A DNA stretch of 24,211 nt from Pseudomonadota bacterium. Lineage in GTDB: Bacteria; Pseudomonadota; Gammaproteobacteria; Burkholderiales; Burkholderiaceae. A program made the translations under genes and the position numbers. A model generated the notes under the pieces. It was not told the DNA's origin. It did no database searches and saw only the letters and a program-made list of their open reading frames with translations. Within the stretch, counting starts at the first letter, position 1; each line of letters begins with the position of its first letter. Positions 1 to 7,526 of this stretch are shown here, in pieces. The stretch covers positions 1-24,211 of the forward strand of contig CAUJJP010000125.1 in assembly GCA_963205525.1 (NCBI GenBank). Reading direction: 5' to 3'.

Positions 1-1
1 G

Positions 2-160
2 GTGAAGATCGCCGACCTCGCGCGCGACCTCATCCGCATGGCCGGCCACACCCTGCAGGAGATCCCCATCGTCTTCACCGGCCTGCGCCCCGGCGAGAAG
101 CTCTACGAGGAACTGCTGGCCGACAGCGACGCCACGCTGCCGACGGCGATCGAGCGCTAG
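2..160 (+). CDS. Nucleotide-sugar epimerase/dehydratase (CapD/FlaA1-like), C-terminal part, 5' truncated by window edge
   Basis: The frame is open from the left edge to a TAG at 158-160. The 52 visible residues begin [15 protein letters not shown] and contain [15 protein letters not shown], the highly conserved C-terminal signature of the membrane polysaccharide-biosynthesis dehydratases (CapD, FlaA1, WbpM and PglF type). These NAD(P)-dependent short-chain dehydrogenase-fold enzymes make UDP-linked deoxy-amino-sugar precursors for surface polysaccharide or protein glycans. The Rossmann fold and catalytic residues lie outside the window, so substrate and exact subfamily cannot be assigned. The protein stops where relatives normally continue into a short basic tail, and that tail is still encoded in the same frame beyond the stop codon (see the next entry). 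A surface-sugar role fits the acyltransferase that follows. Confidence 0.85.
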   Translation: MKIADLARDLIRMAGHTLQEIPIVFTGLRPGEKLYEELLADSDATLPTAIER

Positions 161-316
161 CGCATCGCGCGGCTGACGAACGCCAGCGGCCCGGTCGAGG
201 AACTGCTCGAACTGGCGCGCCAGCCCGGGCCGGCACCCGACGCCGCCGCAGTGCGCGCGGCGCTGGCGCGGGTGGTGGTGGAGTTCGCGCCCGGCGCCTC
301 GACCGGCGCGGGCTGA
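158..316 (+). pseudogene. In-frame continuation of the epimerase beyond an internal TAG (possible nonsense mutation)
   Basis: Reading straight through the TAG at 158-160 in the same frame gives 51 sense codons beginning RIARLTNASGPVEELLELAR and ending at TGA 314-316. In this family the segment after TLPT usually reads as a short linker, then R-I-A-R, then an amphipathic helix. The downstream peptide matches that expectation and keeps the alanine/leucine helix pattern with GC-rich third positions. It has no start codon of its own near its beginning. The simplest reading is that the ancestral gene ended at 316 and one codon (for example CAG or TTG) became TAG. A sequencing error or an accepted earlier terminus are the alternatives. 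The loss would remove only the C-terminal tail, so activity may persist. Confidence 0.6.
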
Positions 317-420
317 ACGGCGGCTGCCCCGGAACCCTGGATCGTCGCGGACCGGGGTGCGTGCGAGAATTTTGCGGTGACTGCCTTCCTCGAGACGAGC
401 CCGCGCGCAGGTGCGCGGGC

Positions 421-1539
421 GTGGACGACGTGCTGCTGAACCGATCGGCCGGCGCGGTCAAGCGCGAGTTCCCGCTGGGCTACTCCGCCTCGCTCGACGG
501 TGCGCGGGGGCTGATGACGCTGGGCGTTCTGGCCGCGCACCTGCACTACTACTGGTATCCGGGCGCGATCATCTTCATGGATACCTTCTTCCTGATGAGC
601 TCGTACCTGATCACCTCGCTGCTGATCAAGGACCGCGACAGCCTGGGGAAGGTCAACTTCCGGCGCTTCTACGCGCGGCGCATTCGCCGCCTGCTGCCGG
701 CGCTAGTGGCCATGCTGGCCGTCTACACGGTGGCTGTGCTGATGCTGGGCAGGCCCTGGGCGCCGGAGCGCCGCGCGATTCTCGCGACGCTGTTCTACTT
801 CATGAACTGGGCGCGCGCGTTCGAGTGGCCGATGTCGCCTTACCTCGGGCATGCCTGGTCGCTCTCGATCGAAGAGCAGTTCTATGCGCTCTGGCCGCTG
901 CTGTTCACGCTGCTCATCCCCTGGCGCGGGCGCCCGGGGCGAGTGGCGCTGCTGCTGGTCGTGCTCGCCGCCGCTTCGGCGGGCTGGCGCTGGTGGCTTG
1001 CCGGCGAGGGGGCGGGCCTTGCAAGGATGTACAACGGGACCGACGTCCGGCTGGATGGACTGTGCCTGGGCGCGGCGCTGGCCTTCGTGCGCAAGGGCTG
1101 CCCGTGGCTGTCGTCGGCCCAGGTCGTGCGGGTCCTTGGGCTCGCGCTGCCGGCGATCGCGCTCGTGCTCTTTGTCTGGGGCTTTCATGCCAGCTACTAT
1201 GACCGTCAGTGGTACCTGTGGCAGTCGCAGGTGTGCATGCTGCTGTCCTTGCTCCTGGTGGCCGGCCTGGTGCTTTGCCCACGAACCGCGCTGCATCCGC
1301 TCCTCGAGGCGGCGCCAACGGTCTACCTGGGACAGATCTGCTATGGCCTCTACATCTGGCACCACCCGATCTTCCTGATCATGGAAGACCACCTGAAGAT
1401 CGGCCTCGCCACGCGCGTGATCGTCGGCGTGCCGTTGACCTTTCTGGCCGCAGCGCTGTCCTATCGTTTCATCGAGCTGCCCTTCATCAGCCGCCCGAGC
1501 CGTCCCGTGCCGAGTCCTGTCCATGTCTCCAACGCCTGA
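421..1539 (+). CDS. Acyltransferase 3 family integral membrane protein (OafA/NolL-like O-acyltransferase)
   Basis: Multi-pass membrane protein expected to transfer an acyl group, typically acetyl, to a sugar of a surface polysaccharide. The N-terminus has the family opening YSASLDGARGL followed by a hydrophobic helix with HLHYYW, where the conserved histidine sits. Further family hallmarks are RRIRRLLPA, the WSLSIEEQFYALWPLL motif with its essential glutamate, RLDGLCLGAALAF, and YGLYIWHHPIF in a late helix. About ten hydrophobic segments are visible and there is no C-terminal SGNH esterase domain. The frame is open from a GTG at 361, but the first 20 residues of that form are cysteine-rich and polar. 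The GTG at 421 gives a 372-residue protein starting just before the family domain and is preferred; 361 remains possible. No convincing ribosome binding site supports either. The 3' end overlaps gspE by 17 bases. The acceptor sugar is not predictable. Confidence 0.85.
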   Translation: MDDVLLNRSAGAVKREFPLGYSASLDGARGLMTLGVLAAHLHYYWYPGAIIFMDTFFLMSSYLITSLLIKDRDSLGKVNFRRFYARRIRRLLPALVAMLAVYTVAVLMLGRPWAPERRAILATLFYFMNWARAFEWPMSPYLGHAWSLSIEEQFYALWPLLFTLLIPWRGRPGRVALLLVVLAAASAGWRWWLAGEGAGLARMYNGTDVRLDGLCLGAALAFVRKGCPWLSSAQVVRVLGLALPAIALVLFVWGFHASYYDRQWYLWQSQVCMLLSLLLVAGLVLCPRTALHPLLEAAPTVYLGQICYGLYIWHHPIFLIMEDHLKIGLATRVIVGVPLTFLAAALSYRFIELPFISRPSRPVPSPVHVSNA

Positions 1540-3295
1540 AATGGAGGTCGGCACGGTGCAGCAGGTGCCGGCCCCGACGCCCGCCGCGCCCGGGAGCGCT
1601 GTCCCCGATGAGGCGGCCTCCCGCGACGCCGCACTCGGCGACGCGCTCGTCGGCGCGGGCAAGCTCGCGCCGCGCGACCTCGAGCGCGCGCAGGCGGCAT
1701 CGGCTGAGCTCGGCAACCGCTTGCCCGACGTGCTCGTGCAGCTCGGCCTGGTCTCCGAGGCCGACCTGGCGCAGGCGCGCGCGCAACTGCACGACGTGCC
1801 GCTGCTGCACGCCGACGACTTCCCGCAGACGCTGCCCGAGCTGCCCGGGGTGCAGCGCGGCTTCCTCGTGCTGCACCACGTGCTGCCGCTGGCCATCGAG
1901 GACGGCGTGCTTTCGGTCGCCCTCGCCGATCCGGGCGATGCCTTCGTGCTCAAGGCGCTGCGCCTGGCCAGCGGCTTGCAGCCGCGCGCGGCGGTGGCCA
2001 CTGCAGCCGAGATCGACAAGGCGCTGGCCGAGCGCAGCGAGGCCGGCGGCGAGGGCGAGGATGCGGCGGACGCCGACGTCGACAGCGGCGAGTTCGTCGA
2101 GCACCTGCGCGACCTGGCCAGCGAGGCGCCGGTGATCCGCATGGTCAACACGCTGATCGGCCGCGTCATCGAGCTGCGTGCCTCCGACATCCACCTCGAA
2201 CCCTTCGAGGACGGCCTGCACCTGCGCTACCGCGTCGACGGTGCGCTCGATACCGCCGAGGTCATCGCGCCGCGCCTGGGCGCCGCGGTCGCCTCGCGCA
2301 TCAAGCTGCTGGCGCACCTGGACATCGCCGAGCGCCGGCTGCCGCAGGACGGCCGCATCCGCACCCGCGTCAAGGGCCGCGAGATCGACCTGCGCGTCTC
2401 CACCGTGCCGAGCGTGCACGGCGAGAGCGTCGTCATGCGCGTGCTCGACCGCACCGCGGTGCGGCTGAGCCTGCAGGACATGGGCATCCCGGCCGACACG
2501 CTCGCGCTGCTGCGCGAGATGCTGGTGCGCCCGCACGGCATCCTGCTCGTCACCGGCCCCACCGGCGCCGGCAAGACGACCACGCTCTACGCCGGACTCT
2601 CCGAACTCGATGCCGCCACGCAGAAGATCGTCACCGTCGAGGACCCGGTCGAGTACCAGCTCCCGGGCATCGTGCAGATCCAGGTGCACGCGCAGATCGG
2701 GCTCAGCTTTGCCAACGCGCTGCGCTCGATCCTGCGCCAGGACCCGGACGTCGTGATGATCGGCGAGATGCGCGACGGCGAGACCGCGCAGATCGCCGTG
2801 CAGGCCGCGCTCACCGGCCACCTCGTGCTCTCGACGCTGCACACCAACGACGCCGCCAGCGCCGTCATCCGCCTCGTCGACATGGGCGTCGAGCGCTTCC
2901 TGATCACTTCCACCGTCAACGGCGTCGTCGCGCAGCGCCTCGTGCGCACCCTCTGCAGCCAGTGCAAGGCGCCCGAGGCGCCCGACCCGGCCTGGCTGCA
3001 GCGCACCGGCCTGCACCGGCACCTGGCACCCGGCGCGCCGGTCTACCAGCCGCGCGGCTGCCCGGCCTGCCGCGGCACCGGGTATCGCGGCCGGCTGGGC
3101 ATCTACGAGCTGATGGTGATCGACGACGCGCTGCGCCGCGCCATCGGCGAGGGCGCCGACGCGAGCGCCCTGCAGGCGCTGGCGCTGCAGCGCGGCATGC
3201 GGCCGCTGCACGACGATGGGCTGCGTCGCGTCGCGGCCGGCCTGACCACCGTCGAGGAAGTGCTGCGCGCCACCCAGGATGCCGGCGATGCCTGA
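1523..3295 (+). CDS. gspE: Type II secretion ATPase GspE
   Basis: Cytoplasmic hexameric ATPase that powers pseudopilus assembly by acting on the GspF/GspL platform. The protein has 590 residues. An N-terminal MshEN/GspE-N-like region (about 35-165) contains LGNRLPDVLVQLGLVSEADL. The N2 domain carries SDIHLEPF (221-228) and is followed by the RecA-like domain: Walker A GPTGAGKT (345-352), Asp box IVTVEDPVEYQ (369-379), Walker B DVVMIGEMRD (409-418) and His box LSTLHTNDA (436-444). A tetracysteine zinc site is intact (C478, C481, C513, C516). Most relatives have I where this protein has M in the Walker B region (GEMRD), a conservative change. ATG 1523 overlaps the acyltransferase; ATG 1541, in frame and just after its stop, is an equally plausible start that shortens the variable N-terminus by six residues. 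First gene of an xps-type operon. Confidence 0.96.
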   Translation: MSPTPEMEVGTVQQVPAPTPAAPGSAVPDEAASRDAALGDALVGAGKLAPRDLERAQAASAELGNRLPDVLVQLGLVSEADLAQARAQLHDVPLLHADDFPQTLPELPGVQRGFLVLHHVLPLAIEDGVLSVALADPGDAFVLKALRLASGLQPRAAVATAAEIDKALAERSEAGGEGEDAADADVDSGEFVEHLRDLASEAPVIRMVNTLIGRVIELRASDIHLEPFEDGLHLRYRVDGALDTAEVIAPRLGAAVASRIKLLAHLDIAERRLPQDGRIRTRVKGREIDLRVSTVPSVHGESVVMRVLDRTAVRLSLQDMGIPADTLALLREMLVRPHGILLVTGPTGAGKTTTLYAGLSELDAATQKIVTVEDPVEYQLPGIVQIQVHAQIGLSFANALRSILRQDPDVVMIGEMRDGETAQIAVQAALTGHLVLSTLHTNDAASAVIRLVDMGVERFLITSTVNGVVAQRLVRTLCSQCKAPEAPDPAWLQRTGLHRHLAPGAPVYQPRGCPACRGTGYRGRLGIYELMVIDDALRRAIGEGADASALQALALQRGMRPLHDDGLRRVAAGLTTVEEVLRATQDAGDA

Positions 3296-4553
3296 GTTCG
3301 ACTGGCGCGCCGTCGGTGCCGATGGCCGCACGACCAGCGGCCGGCAGGACGCCGCAAGCCCCGAGCAGGTCGTGCTGCAACTGCGCCAGCGTGGGCTGGT
3401 GCCGGTGGCCGTGAACGCCGCGGCGGCCGGTGGCGGCCGCGGCGGCAGCGCAGCCGCTGCGGCACCGGCAGGCGCGGTGGCCCCGGCCGCGCCGCGCCTG
3501 TCCTTCGGTCAACGTCGCGGCGTCACCCGCGCCGACGTGCTCGCGCTGACCAACGAGCTGGCGATCATGCTGCGCGCCGGCCTGCCGCTGGCCTACGCGC
3601 TGCGCGTGCTCGTCGACATGAACGCCAAGCCCGCGGTCCAGGCCTTGCTGCAGCAGGTGCTCGACGACGTCAAGGGCGGCGCGCCGCTCAGCCGTGCGCT
3701 GGCGCGCCACGCCGCGCTCTTCGGCGATTTCCACGTGCAGATGGTGCGCGCGGGCGAGGCCGCCGGCCAGCTCCCGGCCACGCTCGAACGCCTGGCCGAG
3801 CACCTGGCGCGCGCCGCCGCGCTGCGCGAGAGCGTGATGTCCGCGCTCACCTATCCCGCCATCCTGCTTGGCGTCGCGCTGCTTTCGCTCGTCGGCATGA
3901 TCGGCTTCGTCGTGCCGCAGTTCGAGAAGCTCTTCGCCGACATGGGCGAGGCGCTGCCGCTGGCCACGCGCGCCGTGCTTGCGCTCAGCCACCACGCGCG
4001 CGACTGGGGCGTGGCCTGGCTGGCCGCGCTGCTCGCCGCGGGCCTGGCCTTCTCCGCCTGGCGGCGCAGCCCGGCGGGGCAGTTGCGCTGGCAGCAGATG
4101 CTGCTGCGCCTGCCGCTGCTCGGGCCGCTGCTGCACAGCATGCACCTGGGCCTCTTCGCGCGCACGCTCGGCACCCTCGCCGGCAGCGGCGTGCCGCTGC
4201 TCTCTGCACTGGACATCGCCGTCGACACCGTCGCGAGCCTGCCGCTGCGCCAGGCCCTGCGCGGCATCCTGATGCCGGTGAAGAGCGGCACGCGGCTGGC
4301 GCAGGCGATGGCCGACACGCGCCAGTTCGAGCCGCTGGCGGTCAACCTCGTGCGCGTCGGCGAGGAGACCGGGCGCCTGGGCCCGATGCTGCTCGAGTAC
4401 GCACGCGTGGCCGACCGGCGGGTCGAGTCCGGCATCAAGCGCGCCCTCGCGCTGCTCGAGCCGCTGCTCATCGTCGTGCTCGGCGTCGTCATCGCCGGCA
4501 TCATCGTCTCCATCCTGCTGGGCATCCTGTCGGTCAACGAGATCGCGGCATAA
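3288..4553 (+). CDS. gspF: Type II secretion inner-membrane platform protein GspF
   Basis: Polytopic core of the inner-membrane platform, contacting GspE and GspL. The protein has 421 residues, with two T2SSF repeats (about 95-215 and 295-415). Each contains the family pattern of an amphipathic cytoplasmic bundle followed by hydrophobic helices. Visible hallmarks are LAIMLRAGLPL in the first repeat, LTYPAILLGVALLSLVGM in the first membrane helix, FARTLGTLAGSGVPLL in the second repeat, VGEETGRLG, and a final strongly hydrophobic helix rich in I and V. An alanine/glycine-rich linker (about residues 45-68) separates the N-terminal MPEFDWRAVGADG segment from the first repeat. ATG 3288 is chosen over ATG 3279 because an AGGA at 3276-3279 sits 8 bases upstream of 3288 and MPEFDW matches the usual family start. 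It overlaps the gspE stop by 8 bases, consistent with translational coupling. Confidence 0.96.
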   Translation: MPEFDWRAVGADGRTTSGRQDAASPEQVVLQLRQRGLVPVAVNAAAAGGGRGGSAAAAAPAGAVAPAAPRLSFGQRRGVTRADVLALTNELAIMLRAGLPLAYALRVLVDMNAKPAVQALLQQVLDDVKGGAPLSRALARHAALFGDFHVQMVRAGEAAGQLPATLERLAEHLARAAALRESVMSALTYPAILLGVALLSLVGMIGFVVPQFEKLFADMGEALPLATRAVLALSHHARDWGVAWLAALLAAGLAFSAWRRSPAGQLRWQQMLLRLPLLGPLLHSMHLGLFARTLGTLAGSGVPLLSALDIAVDTVASLPLRQALRGILMPVKSGTRLAQAMADTRQFEPLAVNLVRVGEETGRLGPMLLEYARVADRRVESGIKRALALLEPLLIVVLGVVIAGIIVSILLGILSVNEIAA

Positions 4554-4554
4554 T
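4527..4554 (+). promoter_or_regulatory. Candidate sigma70-like promoter at the gspF/gspG junction
   Basis: CATAAT at 4549-4554 matches five of six -10 consensus bases and overlaps the gspF stop codon. A weak -35 (CTGTCG, 4527-4532) lies 16 bases upstream. It stands at the head of the only sizeable gap in the secretion operon (4554-4648), directly before the major pseudopilin gene, which is needed in excess over the other components. The -35 match is poor, so this is a suggestion only. Confidence 0.3.
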
Positions 4555-4648
4555 TCCGGGTCTTCCCGCATGGCGTCGGCGCTCGTCGGCGCCCATCGGT
4601 CCCCACCGGTGCGGCCTCCACGGAACCTCGCTGCCCGCGCGGCGTCTC

Positions 4649-5089
4649 ATGCCCATCGTGCCTTCTTCCCTTGCCCTGCGCCGCCGCCGCCTTGCCGGCT
4701 TCACGCTGATCGAACTGCTGGTCGTGCTGGCCATCCTCGCGCTGCTGGCCGGCCTCGTCGGCCCGCGCGTGCTCAGCCAGCTCGGCGGCGCCAAGTCCAA
4801 GACCGCGCAGGTGCAGATCGCCGACCTCGACAAGGCCCTCGAGCTCTTCAAGCTCGACGTCGGCCGCTACCCCAGCACCGAGGAGGGCCTGCAGGCGCTG
4901 CAGGCCAAGCCCGCGAGCGTGGCCTCCGGCTGGGCCGGCCCCTACCTCAAGGGCAGCGTGCCGAGCGATCCCTGGGGCAGGCCCTACGTGTACAAGCTCG
5001 AGGGCGGGGCGGTGCTGATCCAGTCCCTTGGTGCCGATGGCGCCCCCGGTGGCGACGGCGAGAACGCCGATCTTCGCAACACCCGCTGA
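4649..5089 (+). CDS. gspG: Major pseudopilin GspG
   Basis: Main structural subunit of the T2SS pseudopilus. The 146-residue protein has a short basic leader ending in G, then the type IV pilin-like cleavage/methylation site GFTLIELLVVLAIL with the glutamate at mature position 5, so a prepilin peptidase must process it. The periplasmic part carries the diagnostic GspG features: a helix with LDKALELFKLDVGRYPSTEEGLQAL, WAGPYLKG, PSDPWGRPYVY, and a C-terminal loop resembling the calcium site (SLGADGAPGGDGENADL). Length is normal for the family. The start is the ATG at 4649, giving a 17-residue leader; no strong ribosome binding site is seen. It follows gspF after 95 bases, the only real gap in the operon. 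No prepilin peptidase gene lies in the window, so processing must use an enzyme encoded elsewhere. Confidence 0.96.
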   Translation: MPIVPSSLALRRRRLAGFTLIELLVVLAILALLAGLVGPRVLSQLGGAKSKTAQVQIADLDKALELFKLDVGRYPSTEEGLQALQAKPASVASGWAGPYLKGSVPSDPWGRPYVYKLEGGAVLIQSLGADGAPGGDGENADLRNTR

Positions 5090-5576
5090 AGCCCGGCGGG
5101 CGCCGCGCGCCGCGCACAGGGCCGCGGCGCGCGGCTTCACGCTCGTCGAGCTGATGGTGGCGCTGGCGATCGCCGCGCTGGCGATCGCCGTCGTCCCGCC
5201 CTCGCTGCAGAAACTGCGCGAGGGCATGGCCTACCGCGACACCGTGCGCAGCGTCGTCACCGGCCTGCGCGCCGCGCGCGAGCGCGCCCTCGTCGAGGGC
5301 CGCGAAACGCGCTTCTACGTCGACCTCGCCGGGCGGCGCTACGGCCCGGATCCGCAGGCGCTGCGGGCCTTGCCCGAGTCGCTGCAGATGCACGTCATCG
5401 TCGCCGGTATCGAGATGAGCGAGGCGAGCGGCCAGCGCCTGGCGGCGATCCGCTTCCTGCCGCAGGGCGGCGCCACCGGCGGCAGCGTCGACGTGCTGCG
5501 CCCGGGCGTCGGCGGCGTGCGCATCACCGTCGACTGGCTCTCCGCTGCCGTGTCGCAGACGCCGCTGCCGTCATGA
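5037..5576 (+). CDS. gspH: Minor pseudopilin GspH
   Basis: Minor pseudopilin of the pseudopilus tip complex. The cleavage site RGFTLVELMVALAIA is present, with the position-5 glutamate, followed by a long hydrophobic helix and a beta-rich periplasmic domain. That domain carries the GspH/FimT-like pattern VTGLRAARERALVEG and ETRFYVDLAGRRYGP. The start is uncertain: TTG 5028, GTG 5031, ATG 5037 and GTG 5049 are all in frame and all lie inside the 3' end of gspG. ATG 5037 is chosen, giving 179 residues with an unusually long, alanine/arginine-rich leader of about 35 residues before the cleavage site. Its stop overlaps the gspI start (ATGA at 5573-5576). Confidence 0.9.
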   Translation: MAPPVATARTPIFATPAEARRAPRAAHRAAARGFTLVELMVALAIAALAIAVVPPSLQKLREGMAYRDTVRSVVTGLRAARERALVEGRETRFYVDLAGRRYGPDPQALRALPESLQMHVIVAGIEMSEASGQRLAAIRFLPQGGATGGSVDVLRPGVGGVRITVDWLSAAVSQTPLPS

Positions 5577-5995
5577 CGCCCTGCGTCCCCCGCGTCCGCC
5601 GCGGCGCGCGCGGCTTCTCCCTGCTCGAGCTGCTGGTCGCGATGGCCATCCTCGCCATGTCGCTGGCGCTGCTCTACCAGGTCGACGCCGGCGTGCTGCG
5701 CGGCGTGGCCGACCTGCAGATGCAGCAGCGCGCGACCGTGCTCGCGCAGTCCATCCTCGACAGCCGCGACGCCGTGCCGGCCGCTGGCTGGCAGGAGCAG
5801 GGCCGCGTCGCCGGGCTGGACTGGTCGGTCCGGAGCACGCCGCTGCCCAGGCCAGCAGGCGTGGACCTCGCAGCGCCGCTGCTGCACGAGGTGCGGATCG
5901 CGATTCGCTGGCCCGGCCGCGGCGACGGCCACGCGCTGACGCTGGCGACGCTGCTGCCGCAGGCGCTCGCCGAGCCCGGGGAGAAGCGGCCGTGA
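5573..5995 (+). CDS. gspI: Minor pseudopilin GspI
   Basis: Minor pseudopilin that forms the tip complex with GspJ and GspK. The 140-residue protein has a short basic leader, the processing site RGFSLLELLVAMAIL with glutamate at mature position 5, and a hydrophobic helix. A compact C-terminal domain follows, containing the GspI-typical run of MQQRATVLAQSILDS and a later beta segment LLHEVRIAIRWPG. It is slightly longer than many GspI proteins (about 120-130). It overlaps gspH by four bases (ATGA) and its own stop overlaps the gspJ start (GTGA), suggesting coupled translation and near-stoichiometric output of the minor pseudopilins. Confidence 0.93.
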   Translation: MTPCVPRVRRGARGFSLLELLVAMAILAMSLALLYQVDAGVLRGVADLQMQQRATVLAQSILDSRDAVPAAGWQEQGRVAGLDWSVRSTPLPRPAGVDLAAPLLHEVRIAIRWPGRGDGHALTLATLLPQALAEPGEKRP

Positions 5996-6639
5996 CCTCC
6001 TCGCGCAAGGCCCGGCGCGGCCTCACGCTGGTCGAGGTGATGGTCGCGCTGGCCGTTCTTTCGCTGATCGTGCTGGCGCTGGGCGCATCGCTGCGCGGGC
6101 TTTCGCAGTCGAGCGAGCGCGTCGATGCGCGGGTCGAGCAGATCGACGAGATGCGGCTGACGGTCGCCTTCCTGCGCGAGCTGTTCGCCGCCGTCTCGGC
6201 GGTCCGCCTCGAGGGTCCGTCGCGCGCGCTGCTGTTCGATGCCGGCCCGCAGCAGCTGGCGTGGATCGCGGTGATGCCGGCGCGCCTGGGCGTGGGCGGG
6301 CGCCACGCCCTGCGGCTTGCCGCCGAGACGCTGGACGACGGCAGCACCGCGCTGGTGCTGCGGTACGCGCCCTGGAGCCCGCAGGCCCCGGCGTTCCCCG
6401 ATTGGGCCGGCGCCGAGTCGCGCGTGCTCGTGCGCGGCGTCGATCGCCTGGCGATCGCCTACGGCGGGCAGGGGCTGCAGACCGGGTGGCAGCCCACGTG
6501 GAGTGCGCACGAACGCTTGCCGGCGCGCCTGCGGCTGGATCTCGGGACGCCCGCCGGCCCATGGCCGCCCGTGGTGCTGCCGCTGCGCGTGCCTTCCCGC
6601 GCCGACGCCGGCTTCGTGATCGGAGGCGGCACGCCATGA
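5992..6639 (+). CDS. gspJ: Minor pseudopilin GspJ
   Basis: Minor pseudopilin of the GspI-J-K tip. The protein has 215 residues. The processing site is RRGLTLVEVMVALAVL: glutamate 5 is kept, but the first mature residue is Leu instead of the usual Phe. The periplasmic domain has the GspJ-like SERVDARVEQIDEMRLTVAF helix and a PulG-like beta sheet with LFDAGPQQLAWIAVMPA. The start is GTG 5992, supported by GGGGAG at 5978-5983, 8 bases upstream. It overlaps gspI by four bases and gspK by four (ATGA at 6636-6639). Confidence 0.92.
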   Translation: MTSSRKARRGLTLVEVMVALAVLSLIVLALGASLRGLSQSSERVDARVEQIDEMRLTVAFLRELFAAVSAVRLEGPSRALLFDAGPQQLAWIAVMPARLGVGGRHALRLAAETLDDGSTALVLRYAPWSPQAPAFPDWAGAESRVLVRGVDRLAIAYGGQGLQTGWQPTWSAHERLPARLRLDLGTPAGPWPPVVLPLRVPSRADAGFVIGGGTP

Positions 6640-7526
6640 CCGGCCCTGATCGCGCCGCCGGCAGCGCGCGCGGCGTCGCGCTCATCATCGTGCTGTGGAC
6701 CGTCGCGGCGCTCTCCGTCCTCGTGCTCGGCCTCGTCCACGCGCAGCGCAGCGAACTGCGGCTGGCCGGCGCCACGCGCTCGCTGACGCTGGACGCCGCG
6801 ATCGGTCAGGCGGCGATCCAGCTCCTCATCCAGCGCCAGCGCAGCCCGGCCGAGGGACAGGCGCGCCTGCAGCGCGTGCCGGTGGGCTACGGCGGGCGCG
6901 AAGTCGTGGTCGAGGTCATGCCGCTGGCCGGGCTGATCGACCTCAACGCCGCACCCGAGCCGCTGCTGGCGGCCTTGTTCCGGCAGGCGGCCAACCTCGA
7001 CGAGCGCGCCGCCGCTGCGCTGGCCGCCGCGCTGCTCGCCCGCCGCGAGCAGCGCCTGCCCGACGGCAGTCACAACCGCTTGCAGGCGGTGCAGGAACTG
7101 CTCGCGCTGCCCGGGGTCGACTACGGCCTGCTTGCTAGAATCGCGCCCCTCGTGACCATCGATTCCGCCGGGAGCGGTCGCGTCAACGCCCTTGCCGCCC
7201 CCTACGAGGTGCTGCTGGTCCTGGCCAGGGGCCGTGCCGACATCGCCCGGCGCGTGGCCGACGAACGCGACGCCGGCCGCCCCGGGGTCGACACCACCCG
7301 TCTCGAAGCCGAGTTCATCGATGCCACGGCCAGCAGCCGCTACCGCTTCACCGCGTACGTCCCCGGCGTCGACGGCGCCACGGTCGCCGTCCAGCGCGAC
7401 GTCGATCTTCGAACTGCGCCCGACCCGGGCGCCGAGCCGCGCGAGCGCGCGCCCTGGCAGATTCTTCGCGCCCGCCAATGGCGGCTGGCCCAGCCCGGGG
7501 CACTGAATGTCGACGCAGGCGGCTGA
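6636..7526 (+). CDS. gspK: Minor pseudopilin GspK
   Basis: Largest minor pseudopilin, which caps the pseudopilus tip. The protein has 296 residues, close to the family norm. The N-terminus SARGVALIIVLWTVAAL is a pilin-like signal lacking the position-5 glutamate, which is normal for GspK. The periplasmic part shows the family pattern: VEVMPLAGLIDLNAAPEPLL (helix-hairpin-helix-like SAM domain start), NRLQAVQELLALPGVD, and later GRVNALAAPYEVLLVL. The frame is open upstream to 6261, but ATG 6636 is the start because GGAGG at 6622-6626 precedes it by 9 bases and the signal follows directly. It overlaps gspJ by four bases and gspL by 20. A string of rare codons at about 7131-7139 contains a promoter-like motif. 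Confidence 0.93.
   Translation: MTGPDRAAGSARGVALIIVLWTVAALSVLVLGLVHAQRSELRLAGATRSLTLDAAIGQAAIQLLIQRQRSPAEGQARLQRVPVGYGGREVVVEVMPLAGLIDLNAAPEPLLAALFRQAANLDERAAAALAAALLARREQRLPDGSHNRLQAVQELLALPGVDYGLLARIAPLVTIDSAGSGRVNALAAPYEVLLVLARGRADIARRVADERDAGRPGVDTTRLEAEFIDATASSRYRFTAYVPGVDGATVAVQRDVDLRTAPDPGAEPRERAPWQILRARQWRLAQPGALNVDAGG
7133..7141 (+). promoter_or_regulatory. Candidate internal extended -10 promoter inside gspK
   Basis: TGCTAGAAT at 7133-7141 fits the extended -10 pattern TGnTAnAAT, with five of six bases of TATAAT. It is spelled by consecutive codons (CTT GCT AGA ATC), three of which are rare in this GC-rich window. No good -35 is visible, as is acceptable for extended -10 promoters. 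It could drive gspL-M-N-D, though it lies about 370 bases before gspL. Speculative. Confidence 0.25.

Noticed and set aside
361..420. GTG 361 as the acyltransferase start
   Set aside because: It is possible but disfavoured: it adds a polar, cysteine-bearing stretch not typical of the family and has no better ribosome binding site. Kept only as an alternative.
6261..6635. Upstream extension of the gspK frame
   Set aside because: It overlaps gspJ entirely and reads as Arg/Ala shadow sequence; GGAGG and the pilin-like signal place the start at 6636.
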